From DASXVX01 sp036504075 (GTDB taxonomy: Bacteria; Bacillota; Sulfobacillia; Symbiobacteriales; Symbiobacteriaceae), in assembly GCA_036504075.1 (NCBI GenBank), contig DASXVX010000050.1, forward strand, positions 1-64,000: 64,000 bases of DNA, in the 5' to 3' direction. A program made the translations under genes and the position numbers. Each line of letters begins with the position of its first letter. The stretch's first letter is position 1. The notes under the pieces were generated by a model. The model had not been told where the DNA came from and did no database searches. It was given only the letters and a program-made list of their open reading frames with translations. Of this stretch, positions 17,168-24,459 are shown piece by piece.

Positions 17168-18994
17168 CTACTTTACGCAGAACTCCAGGCCCAGGCTCTG
17201 CAGCGTCTCCGGCGTCGGGATGCCGTTCTCCGTCCAGCCCCGCAGCGCGTAGTACCGGTTGAGCAAGTCTTCGATCTGCTCATGGGACAGGTGCTTGCCG
17301 TTGGGGTTGCCGTCGGTGTGGTTCTCCTCCGCCCAGCGGTAGGGCGGCTGGTCGGCGGCCCGGCCGAAGCCCGGCATATGCCGGACCCAGATCATGCGGG
17401 TCAGGTTCCAGATGCGCTCGCTCGCCTTCAGCATTTCATCCCAGGTCCACTTGTTCCCGGTGATGGGCTCCATGAAGGACGCGTAGGTCTCCACCGGCAC
17501 GGCGGCTTCGACCCACGGGAAGCGGCAGCAGCCCAGGGCGTCGAACAGCGGCCGGACATGCTGCAGCCAGACGACTTTTTCGGCCTTGCCGTCCATGTTC
17601 TCCCGGCCGGTGGCCACGTCGTGGGTGACGGCCCAGGAGCGGTTATGATGGCCGCCCAGGTCGCAGGTCATATACGAAAGCATCATCGCCGGCGCGTAGC
17701 GAGCTTCGTAGCCCGAAATCTCCAGGCCCTTGATATGCATGGCGAACTTCTCCGAGCCCTTGCCGACCTTGGCGGCGGCAGCCCGGACGCCCTGGCCCAG
17801 CAGCTTGCCGAAGCCCCGGCCATAGCCGATCTGCTCAAACATGAAAGCGGCGGCTTCGCCGTCCCCGAAGTTCATCGGCCGGCCCAGCTCATCAGCGGAG
17901 AGGATGCCCTTCTCATAGCACTCCATGGCCCAGGCCACGCAACTGCCGGCGGAGATGGAGTCCAGGCCCAGCTCATCGCACAGCCCGTTCATGTAGGCGA
18001 CTTCCTGGATGTTGTTGAGGCCGAGGTTGGAGCCCACCAGGGCGACCGACTCGTACTCGGGGCCTTCCTGCGGCTTCACCTTGCCGTTCAGGACGCCGTT
18101 GCCCCACTTGCCGCACGGAATGGCGCAAGAGGTGCAGCCCTTGTCGATCTGGGTGACCTTGGCCTTCATGGTCGGGCCGTCCAGACCGGTAAAGCCTTCG
18201 ATCTGGCCGCACTGGAAGTTGCGGGTCGGCATGACGTTCTGTTTGGAGGCCCAGGGCACGACTTCCGGCGTGCCGTACGGCTGCCATTCCCGGAAGCCGG
18301 GCTGGCCCATGACCAGGCTCATGAACTTCTCGCCTTCAGCCAGCATGGTCTTCGGATCGGCCAGGTTGATATCCTTGGTGCCGCGGACAGCCACAGCCTT
18401 GATTTTCTTGCTGGCCATGACGGTGCCGACGCCGGTGCGGCCGGCCTGGCGGCCAAAATCGTGCTGGATGCAGGCGTAGACCACGCCGTGGATGGCACCC
18501 GGCCCGATGACCATAATCTGCCATTCCTCGCCCAATTCTTCCTTAAGATGCCGCTCGGAGTCAAAGGTATTGGCTTCCCAGTACGCAGAGGCGTCCCGGA
18601 AGGCCACGTTGCCGTCGTCGATGGTGATGGTGACCGGCTGGTCGGCGGCCCCTTCCAGAATCAGCAGATCGATGCCCGCCTGCTTCAGCTCCAGCGACAT
18701 ATGGCCGCCCATGTTCGAGTCGCCGTAGCCGCCCGTGGCGGGCGAGAGGCAGCCCATGTGCAGCTTGCCGGTGCTGGAGAGGAACTGGCCCGAGTACGGG
18801 CCGGGGGCCATCATCAGCTTGTTTTCCGGGCCGAGGGGATCGATGCCCGGCTTGATCTCATCCCAGAATGCACGAGCGATAAAACCGCGGCCGCCCAGGT
18901 ATTCCTTCACCCAGCTCTCAGGCGTGGGCGAGACCTGCGAGCGACGGTTGGTGAGATTGATGCGCAGAACTTTGCCGGCATAACCTTTGATCAC
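17168..18994 (-). CDS. Tungsten-dependent aldehyde:ferredoxin oxidoreductase family
   Basis: 608-aa AOR-family enzyme, of normal length for the family. The N-terminal pterin-binding part has GKVLRINLTNRRSQVSP and YLGGRGFIARAFWDE. The [4Fe-4S] ligands are CTSCAIPC near residue 285 and a late Cys in LGCCRFPW. The C-terminus has RMIWVRHMPGFGRAAD. GTG 18994 is chosen from AGGAGGTG upstream. The substrate (aldehyde or carboxylate) is unknown. It sits in a cargo operon with a four-cluster ferredoxin and a MoaD-like carrier, inside element E. Confidence 0.92.
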   Translation of the reverse strand: MIKGYAGKVLRINLTNRRSQVSPTPESWVKEYLGGRGFIARAFWDEIKPGIDPLGPENKLMMAPGPYSGQFLSSTGKLHMGCLSPATGGYGDSNMGGHMSLELKQAGIDLLILEGAADQPVTITIDDGNVAFRDASAYWEANTFDSERHLKEELGEEWQIMVIGPGAIHGVVYACIQHDFGRQAGRTGVGTVMASKKIKAVAVRGTKDINLADPKTMLAEGEKFMSLVMGQPGFREWQPYGTPEVVPWASKQNVMPTRNFQCGQIEGFTGLDGPTMKAKVTQIDKGCTSCAIPCGKWGNGVLNGKVKPQEGPEYESVALVGSNLGLNNIQEVAYMNGLCDELGLDSISAGSCVAWAMECYEKGILSADELGRPMNFGDGEAAAFMFEQIGYGRGFGKLLGQGVRAAAAKVGKGSEKFAMHIKGLEISGYEARYAPAMMLSYMTCDLGGHHNRSWAVTHDVATGRENMDGKAEKVVWLQHVRPLFDALGCCRFPWVEAAVPVETYASFMEPITGNKWTWDEMLKASERIWNLTRMIWVRHMPGFGRAADQPPYRWAEENHTDGNPNGKHLSHEQIEDLLNRYYALRGWTENGIPTPETLQSLGLEFCVK

Positions 18995-19001
18995 TGGATG
19001 T

Positions 19002-19412
19002 TCACCTCCTGGTGGCAATCGTGCCGTCGGCATCGAACAGGGCGGCCTGCGGGCAGTACTCCATGCACTTGCCGCAAAGCGTGCACTTGATCGGCACGCC
19101 GTTCTGATCATCGTGCAGGTACATGACCTGCTTCGGGCACGCTTCCACGCACGCATTGCAGCCAATGCACTCTTCCCCGTGGATAATCCAGGCGCCCTTC
19201 TCATCCTGCCGGATGCAACCGGTCGGGCAGACTTCGGCACAGGAACCACACTGGTCGCAGAATGCGACGGTATAGCGGCCCGGGACAGGGAACTGACCGC
19301 TTACACGCAGGGCAGCCTTCTTCGGGTTGAGCACGCTGAAGTTGTCCAGCGCACAGACCAACTCGCAGGCGCGGCAACCACTGCACTTTTCGGCGGCGAG
19401 CGCAAGCTTCAC
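19002..19412 (-). CDS. Four-cluster ferredoxin subunit (HycB/AorA-like)
   Basis: 136-aa electron-transfer protein with cysteine motifs CSGCRACELVC, CDQCGSCAEVCPTGC, CIGCNACVEACP and CTLCGKCMEYCP, enough for four [4Fe-4S] clusters. It lies 7 bp upstream of the AOR catalytic gene and is its likely electron partner. It is the first gene of the cargo operon. The ribosome site is gGAGGtgc. Confidence 0.9.
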   Translation of the reverse strand: MKLALAAEKCSGCRACELVCALDNFSVLNPKKAALRVSGQFPVPGRYTVAFCDQCGSCAEVCPTGCIRQDEKGAWIIHGEECIGCNACVEACPKQVMYLHDDQNGVPIKCTLCGKCMEYCPQAALFDADGTIATRR

Positions 19413-19486
19413 GAACCATGCACCTCCAGGAAAGTGCTTCCGGCGAATTCGATAACCGGACTATGATTCCGAGCCTACACGAAAAA

Positions 19487-19504
19487 GCCCTGCCATTCGC
19501 AGGG
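19487..19504 (-). terminator. Insulating terminator at the right end of element E
   Basis: On the minus strand the stem CCCTGC/GCAGGG with a 5-nt loop is followed by CTTTTTC. It lies between the host gene piece (fragment 3, which transcribes into the element) and the cargo operon, so host read-through would stop here. Confidence 0.6.
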
Positions 19505-19594
19505 ATGAGGCGCCAAGAGAGTACTTTTGGGGAGGCCACAGCGCAAGGGGTCTATACCAAACGCTGGGTTGGTGGGCGTAGCGTCAAGATGTCA

Positions 19595-19599
19595 AACGG
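19595..19599. other. Attachment core, right end of element E
   Basis: AACGG matches the copy at 14919-14923. Element on the left, host fragment 3 on the right. Confidence 0.85.
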
Positions 19600-19941
19600 C
19601 GTAGCCATTGATGTACCACTGAAACTGATGTACTGGTTGCCGCTGTTCGCTTTGCACGACATGATGCTGACGCCCGGCGCCGAAATCTCCGGCTTCATCC
19701 GGTTGTCCTGGGTCGGCCCCCGGCTGGAGAACGAGGCCAGGCCGAATCCGCCCTGGGCGGGGTCCGACATGGCGGCCACCGTGAGCGCCCCGCTGGCGGC
19801 GCCCGGCGACCCGATCGTGTACTTGGCCGGCCCGGAGTTGCCCGCCGCAATCACCGGCACGATTCCGGCGTCGGCCGCCCGGTTGACGGCCTGGGAGACG
19901 ACGTCCGTGCCGTCGGAAGAGCTGGATGTGCCCAGGCTCAT
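19595..19941 (-). CDS. Split subtilase, fragment 3 of 4
   Basis: Encodes LGTSSSSDGTDVVSQAVN through the oxyanion-hole Asn (VIAAGNSGP) to the active-site serine in SGTSMATP (Ser379 of the rejoined protein). Both ends are attachment cores: GGCTCAT (19935-19941) upstream and AACGG (19595-19599) downstream. There is no stop or frameshift inside. As it stands it has no start codon or ribosome site of its own. Confidence 0.9.
19935..19941. other. Attachment core, left end of element D
   Basis: GGCTCAT matches 24122-24128. Joining restores ATT-TCG-ATG-AGC-CTG-GGC (ISMSLG). Confidence 0.88.
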
Positions 19942-19973
19942 GGAGATGAGTGGCGTTATTACCACAATTTTGC

Positions 19974-19979
19974 TACAAT
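19974..19979 (+). promoter_or_regulatory. Probable -10 box of the element D recombinase
   Basis: TACAAT lies 32 bp before the LSR start codon, with a poor -35 (TGGCGT) 17 bp upstream. It is inside the element and 33 bp from the core, so the promoter overlaps the attachment region. Confidence 0.4.
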
Positions 19980-20011
19980 AGTTCCGGGATGAGTTACGGG
20001 AGGGATGCGCC

Positions 20012-21301
20012 GTGCAGCAGGTGCGGGCGGACCGGGTGGCCATTTACATCCGCTGGTCGACCGATGACCAGGGCGACGGGACCACGGCCCAGGTTCAACT
20101 GGAGGGCTGCCGGCACTACGTGCTGAGCCAGGGCTGGCAGGTGCGCCCTGACCTGGTCTTCGTGGACGACGGCTACTCCGGCGGCGACCTGAACCGGCCG
20201 GCGCTGGGCGGACTGCGGCAGGCCGTGGCGGACGGTCAGATCGACTGCGTGGTGGTCTTCAAAATCGACCGGCTTTCCCGGAACGTGGTGGACACCGTCA
20301 ACCTCGTCCTGCGAGAGTGGGAAGGGCGGGCGTACGTCAAAAGCGCCCGGGAGCCGATCGACACCACCTCCCCCGCCGGGAAGATGTTCTTCTACACGCT
20401 GGTCAGCTTCGCCGAGTGGGAGCGGTCGGTGATTCGGGAGCGGACGCTCTCCGGCAAGCTGCGGCGGCTGCAGGAAGGCAAGAACCCCGGCTTCCGCCCG
20501 CCTTACGGCCTCGCTGTCGGGGCCGCGCCCGGCGCCTTCGCACTGGTGCCGGCGGAGGCCGAAGTCGTGCGGCAGGTGTTTTTGGCGTTCCTGGCCGGCG
20601 AGACCCCGGCGGCCGTCGCCGGCGGGTTGCAGCGCCGGGGCGTAACGTTTCGGGGTGGGCGGCCGTTCACCGCCCGGGCCGTGACGGCGATTCTGGCCAA
20701 TCCGATCTATGCCGGGCGGCTGGTCTACGGGCGCCGGATGGCCAACCCGCGCAAGCACGCCGGGGGCGCCCGGCAGGTGAAGAACCCGGCCGCACCGCTG
20801 GTGGTGGAGCAGACGAACGTGCCGCCCATTATCGATCCGTCGACGTACGCGGCGGCCCGACGGCTGGCGGGCGAGGCCGGGGCGGCCCGCCCGGGGCGGA
20901 GCGGGTCGAGCGCCCACCTGCTGACCGGGCTGCTCCGCTGCCGGTGCGGGGCGGCCATGGTAGGGGTCGGGAGCCCCGCAGGGCCGTATTACGTCTGTGC
21001 CGGCACCCGAGGCGGCGGGGCGGGGTCCGGTGGGGCGGCCCGGTGCGACGCCGGGCACGTCCGGCAGGACCAGGTGGACCGGTGGTTGGTTTCGCTGGTG
21101 CTGGCCCGGCTCGGGACGACACTGAAAGAGCGCCGGCCCGACGACCGGCGCTCGCTGCAGTTGCCGCAACTCTGGGCGACGCTTGACCGCCCGGCGCAGA
21201 AGCGGCTGCTCCGGCAGTTCGTGGCTTCGCTTACGGTCTACCGGGCGCCCCGCTCCCCAAAGGTGGAGTACGACCTCCAGTGGATCGGCGCGGCGCCTTA
21301 A
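20012..21301 (+). CDS. Large serine recombinase, element D
   Basis: 429-aa LSR. The catalytic domain has VAIYIRWSTDDQGDGTT (nucleophile Ser in RWS) and VFKIDRLSRNVVDTVN. The recombinase domain has PPYGLAVG and AILANPIYAGRLVYG. The zinc ribbon has GLLRCRCGAAMV...YYVCAG. It is shorter than the other LSRs because the C-terminal coiled coil is reduced. GTG 20012 follows gGAGGgatgcgcc. Its stop overlaps the convergent mtnP stop. Confidence 0.92.
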   Translation: MQQVRADRVAIYIRWSTDDQGDGTTAQVQLEGCRHYVLSQGWQVRPDLVFVDDGYSGGDLNRPALGGLRQAVADGQIDCVVVFKIDRLSRNVVDTVNLVLREWEGRAYVKSAREPIDTTSPAGKMFFYTLVSFAEWERSVIRERTLSGKLRRLQEGKNPGFRPPYGLAVGAAPGAFALVPAEAEVVRQVFLAFLAGETPAAVAGGLQRRGVTFRGGRPFTARAVTAILANPIYAGRLVYGRRMANPRKHAGGARQVKNPAAPLVVEQTNVPPIIDPSTYAAARRLAGEAGAARPGRSGSSAHLLTGLLRCRCGAAMVGVGSPAGPYYVCAGTRGGGAGSGGAARCDAGHVRQDQVDRWLVSLVLARLGTTLKERRPDDRRSLQLPQLWATLDRPAQKRLLRQFVASLTVYRAPRSPKVEYDLQWIGAAP

Positions 21302-22014
21302 CCCAGCCAGGTGTGCCAGTCCGGCCCCACCACGCCCAGAGCTTTGGGCATCTTCATGCTCTCGCCGCAGGCGCAGGGTTGCGTCCCCGCCGCCATTGCG
21401 GCAGCCGCCGTCAACAGGTCGTATAGGTCCGACGAACCTATGACCGCTGGACCTATGACCGTGAGCGCCGCATAGCACAGCTCCAGTTCCCGGGCCAGGT
21501 AGGCCTCCGGCAGCAGGCCACCGCCCACCACATCCGCCCCCCAGCCCCGGTACATGCGCCGCTCCGCCGGCGTGGCGTCCCGGGGCCCTTCCGCGCAAAC
21601 GTAGACCCCGCCGGAGAACGACCGGGGGTTTGCCGCCCGGGCCGTCGTCCGCAGGGCGGCCATCAGGTCCGGGCAGAACGGCGGGTTCAGCTTGATAAAG
21701 CCGTAGCCCTTGCCCACGAAAAACGTGAACGGCCGCAGCCGGGTCTGGTCGATCACATCGACCGGAATCACCAGGTCGCCCGGCTCCAGGAGCCCGGAGA
21801 CCGCCTGGACCGCGTCTGCCGCCAGCACCCGCCGGGCACCCAGCTCTTTCGCCGCGTAAATCAGCGCCCGGACGTCCGCCGCTTCCGACCGGACCAACAC
21901 GGGCAGCCCATCTTGCTCGAAGCCGGCCGCCGGGCCGTACGGCGTCTGCATGGTCAAAAGCGGCTCGGGCAGGTCCGCGGCCGGTGGCAGAATCAGCACG
22001 GTGTGCTCACACAT
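21298..22014 (-). CDS. MTA/purine nucleoside phosphorylase-like protein, copy 2
   Basis: 238-aa member of the purine-nucleoside-phosphorylase/MTAP superfamily. It shows YAAKELGARRVLAADAVQAVSG, GDLVIPVDVIDQTR and YVCAEGPRDATPAERRMYRGWGADVVG with the GxxExxMYR-like substrate segment. The start overlaps the upstream paralogue by 8 bp. It is a divergent second copy; it may be regulatory, or specific for another nucleoside. Confidence 0.8.
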   Translation of the reverse strand: MCEHTVLILPPAADLPEPLLTMQTPYGPAAGFEQDGLPVLVRSEAADVRALIYAAKELGARRVLAADAVQAVSGLLEPGDLVIPVDVIDQTRLRPFTFFVGKGYGFIKLNPPFCPDLMAALRTTARAANPRSFSGGVYVCAEGPRDATPAERRMYRGWGADVVGGGLLPEAYLARELELCYAALTVIGPAVIGSSDLYDLLTAAAAMAAGTQPCACGESMKMPKALGVVGPDWHTWLG

Positions 22015-22753
22015 GGCGGGCCTCCTCCTCCAGCATGTCCAGGATGATGCCGAACAAAAGCGGCCCGACCTCCGCGCCGAACAGCCGGCGCTCCGGACCA
22101 TCGTACGGAATGCCAGTGGCGTAATTCGACACCCAGCAGAGCGAGCCGTAGGCCAGCCCCAGTTCCCGGGCTAAAAAGACCTCCGGGGCCATGGTCATGC
22201 CCACAAGCAGCGCCCCGGCCTGCGCCAATAGCTGAATCTCCGCCGCCGTCTCGAGCCGGGCCCCTTCGGTGCCGGCGTAGACGGCCGCCGGCGCGACCAC
22301 GCGCCCCGACCGGCGGGCCGCCGCTACCAGCCGCTGCCGCAGGTCCGGGTCGAAAAGCGGGTCCGTCACCAGTTGACGGTCCGGCAACTCCGGTCCGAAG
22401 GTCGGCCTGCGGGCGCGCGTCCAGTCGATGATGTCGGATACCGCGGCGATCGCCCCGGGTTCCAGCCCCGGCACCAGCGACCCGGCGCTGTTCCAGGAAA
22501 GCACCCGCCGGGCGCCAATCAGCCGTCCGACGTAGACGTTCGCCCGGTAGTTGATGAACGGCGGCGTCAGGCCCAGTTGCCCCTCGCCGCCGTGGCGGGA
22601 GAGAAAGGCACAGCGCTCGCCGGCCACGTCGAAGAAGCGCACCGGCCCCGCCGGGCCGAAGGGCGTCTCGAAGCGCTCCTCGCCCAGCATCGTGGCCAGG
22701 TGGTCGAACTGCAGGTGGTAGGCGGCCGTCCCGCCGATAATCAGGGTCGTCAT
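22007..22753 (-). CDS. mtnP: MTA/purine nucleoside phosphorylase-like protein, copy 1
   Basis: 248-aa MTAP-like phosphorylase that would split 5'-methylthioadenosine into adenine and methylthioribose-1-phosphate. The N-terminus has TTLIIGGTAAYHL. FLSRHGGEG is the phosphate-binding HG region, and INYRANVYVGRLIGARRVLSWNSAGSL, YAGTEGARLETAAEI and GMTMAPEVFLARELGL follow. It overlaps mtnA by 4 bp. With mtnA it makes the first two steps of methionine salvage. Confidence 0.85.
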   Translation of the reverse strand: MTTLIIGGTAAYHLQFDHLATMLGEERFETPFGPAGPVRFFDVAGERCAFLSRHGGEGQLGLTPPFINYRANVYVGRLIGARRVLSWNSAGSLVPGLEPGAIAAVSDIIDWTRARRPTFGPELPDRQLVTDPLFDPDLRQRLVAAARRSGRVVAPAAVYAGTEGARLETAAEIQLLAQAGALLVGMTMAPEVFLARELGLAYGSLCWVSNYATGIPYDGPERRLFGAEVGPLLFGIILDMLEEEARHV

Positions 22754-23805
22754 GCGCCATCCTCCCGGGGCTCAGGCGTCCGGAAGTACTGGTTGATCGT
22801 ATACGGGCTGAACAGCCCCCGTTCGGTCGCGATCACGCTGACGAACCCGGGCGGCGTAATGTCGAACGCCGGGTAATACCCCTTGATCCCTTCCACGGCC
22901 GTCCGCACGCCCCGGCAGTAGAAGACCTCCTCCGGGTTCCGCTCCTCGATCGGAATGTCGGCTGCGCCAGCCCGGGCGGGGTCCGGCCCGTCGTAGCCCA
23001 GGACAATAAACGGCACGCCGAACTGATGCGCCAGCACCGCATATTGGAACGTCCCGATTTTGTTGGAGATGTGACCATCCAGCGTGATCGAGTCCGCCGC
23101 GGTGACGTACTTCGTGATCATGCCGCGGTAAAAGAGATACCCGGGCATGTTGTCGGTGACCAGCGTGACCGGCACGCCGATCTCCTTGGCCTGGGCGGCC
23201 GTCAGCCGGGCGCCCTGGAGGTAGGGCCGGGTCTCCGTGGCAAAGAGTTCGATCTGCTTGCCCGCAGCGAGGGCGTAGTAGAGCATGTAGTTCAGCGCCG
23301 CGCCCGCAAAGCAGTGGGTCAGAATCCGGTCCCCGTCGCAGAGCAAGTCGGCGGCGTACTTGCCCGAGAGCCGGGCCGCCCGGTCTCCCGCCCGGAGTTG
23401 GCTGTCCACGAAGGCCACGACGGCGGCCTCGGCGTCGGCGCCCGTGTCGATGGCCTGGTTGGCCAGCGCCAGGGCCTGGTCCATCAGCGGCCAGATGTCG
23501 CCGGCGGTGGGCCGGGTCGACTGGAGCCGCCGGTGCGCCTCTGCCAGCCCGGCCTTGTAGGTTTCCCGCGGCCGGTCCCGGAACTGCCGGGCCGCCAGGG
23601 CCAGGCCGTAGCCGGCGGCGTAAGCCAGGGGCGGCCCGCCCTGAATCACCATGTCCACGATGGCCTGGGCCACCGCTTCGTACGTATGACAGTCCACAAA
23701 CGTAACCGCTTCCGGCAGCTTTCGCCGGTCCAGCACCCGGACGACGCCCTCGACATACATGAGCGTGTCCGCCCGGTTCGTGAGAATCGGAAGTTTCGGT
23801 GTCAT
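22750..23805 (-). CDS. mtnA: Methylthioribose-1-phosphate isomerase-like (eIF2B family)
   Basis: 351-aa aldose-ketose isomerase family protein. Features are IQGGPPLAYAAGYGLALAA, DRILTHCFAGAALNYML with the active-site Cys, ELFATETRPYLQGARLTA and VTLVTDNMPGYLF with the catalytic Asp. HISNKIGTFQYAVLAHQFGVPF and the C-terminal FDITPPGFVSVIATERGLFSP complete the family pattern. The start at 23805 has GGAGG. It is the first gene of the mtnA-mtnP-mtnP cargo operon of element D. Confidence 0.9.
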   Translation of the reverse strand: MTPKLPILTNRADTLMYVEGVVRVLDRRKLPEAVTFVDCHTYEAVAQAIVDMVIQGGPPLAYAAGYGLALAARQFRDRPRETYKAGLAEAHRRLQSTRPTAGDIWPLMDQALALANQAIDTGADAEAAVVAFVDSQLRAGDRAARLSGKYAADLLCDGDRILTHCFAGAALNYMLYYALAAGKQIELFATETRPYLQGARLTAAQAKEIGVPVTLVTDNMPGYLFYRGMITKYVTAADSITLDGHISNKIGTFQYAVLAHQFGVPFIVLGYDGPDPARAGAADIPIEERNPEEVFYCRGVRTAVEGIKGYYPAFDITPPGFVSVIATERGLFSPYTINQYFRTPEPREDGA

Positions 23806-23848
23806 AAGCGCCTCCAGCGGCAGATGAATTTAGAGCACCCTCAGTTTA

Positions 23849-24046
23849 CTACAGCGGCGCGGACCTGTCAGCACGGTCCGAATCCGGGCGGGCCGGGCGC
23901 CGGGGGGCACTCCGGGGCGGGGCGTCCGGGGCCTCTACTCGGGCCAGGAACCCGTCCAGAGCTTCCAGCGCCCGCTCCAGTCGCTCCGGCTCGGCGACCA
24001 CGGTTTCCCGGCCCACGAACTCATAGACCGACTGCTTGCGGGCCAT
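23849..24046 (-). CDS. Small protein at the right end of element D
   Basis: 65 aa, start at 24046 behind GGAGGGAG. The sequence RETVVAEPERLERALEALDGFLARV suggests a short strand and a helix, then a basic disordered tail (PPRSAPRRPARP). The family is unknown. Small ORFs of this kind are found in each of the LSR elements here. Confidence 0.65.
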   Translation of the reverse strand: MARKQSVYEFVGRETVVAEPERLERALEALDGFLARVEAPDAPPRSAPRRPARPDSDRADRSAPL

Positions 24047-24121
24047 GGCCGGCTCCCTCCCCCGCAGCAGAACACCGCCCCCGGGCAGGGCGGCGGCCGC
24101 ACATGATTCGCATCTGCCTCC

Positions 24122-24128
24122 GGCTCAT
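24122..24128. other. Attachment core, right end of element D
   Basis: GGCTCAT matches 19935-19941. Element on the left, fragment 2 on the right. Confidence 0.88.
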
Positions 24129-24445
24129 CGAAATGACGCGGATATTATAGTCGCTCTTGTGCTGTACCGCCCAGTCGACGGCCGCCGCTACGTTCGAGAG
24201 CGTGCCGCTGCCGTTCTGGTCCAACACCTTCAGACCAATCAGGGCAGCCCCCGGTGCCACACCGGTGTAGTTGGGGTCACCGGTGCCGGTGCCGGCCACA
24301 ATGCCCGACACGTGCGATCCGTGCCCGTGGTCGTCGTAGGGGGTGGGCTTGTTGTTCACCCAGTCCTGCCAGGCAAGGACCTTGCCGTTGTTCAGGTCAA
24401 CGTGGGCGGCATCGATGCCCGTGTCGATGATCGCCACCACCATAT
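24122..24445 (-). CDS. Split subtilase, fragment 2 of 4
   Basis: Encodes MVVAIIDTGIDAAHVDL with the catalytic Asp (Asp170 of the rejoined protein), DDHGHGSHVSGIVAG with the catalytic His (His204) and on to YNIRVISMS. Both ends are attachment cores (ATAT 24442-24445, GGCTCAT 24122-24128). There is no internal stop. It lies between elements C and D. Confidence 0.92.
24442..24445. other. Attachment core, left end of element C
   Basis: ATAT matches 28101-28104. Joining gives AGC-GAT-ATG-GTG-GTG (S-D-M-V-V), restoring the strand before the catalytic Asp. Confidence 0.8.
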
Positions 24446-24459
24446 TGCAGGCATGACGA

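Larger units (their letters stand above)
14924..19594. mobile_element. Element E: LSR element with AOR operon, inside the subtilase gene
   Basis: About 4.7 kb between two copies of AACGG. It contains an LSR whose stop is 23 bp from the left end, a coupled small ORF, and a three-gene AOR-type cargo operon, all on the minus strand. It splits the codons just after GTSMATP. When joined, the ends give gcgtagcgtcaagatgtcaa-core-tgttccgtctgatgcatccgc, whose arms are imperfect inverted repeats as in an attP. No capsid, replication or transfer gene is present. Confidence 0.88.
19942..24121. mobile_element. Element D: LSR element with methionine-salvage operon
   Basis: About 4.2 kb between two GGCTCAT copies. 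The plus-strand LSR starts 70 bp from the left end. A minus-strand mtnA-mtnP-mtnP operon meets it tail to tail, and a 65-aa ORF lies beside the right end. Both ends begin ggag(a/g) reading inwards, giving weak inverted symmetry. It has no phage structural genes. Confidence 0.88.
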
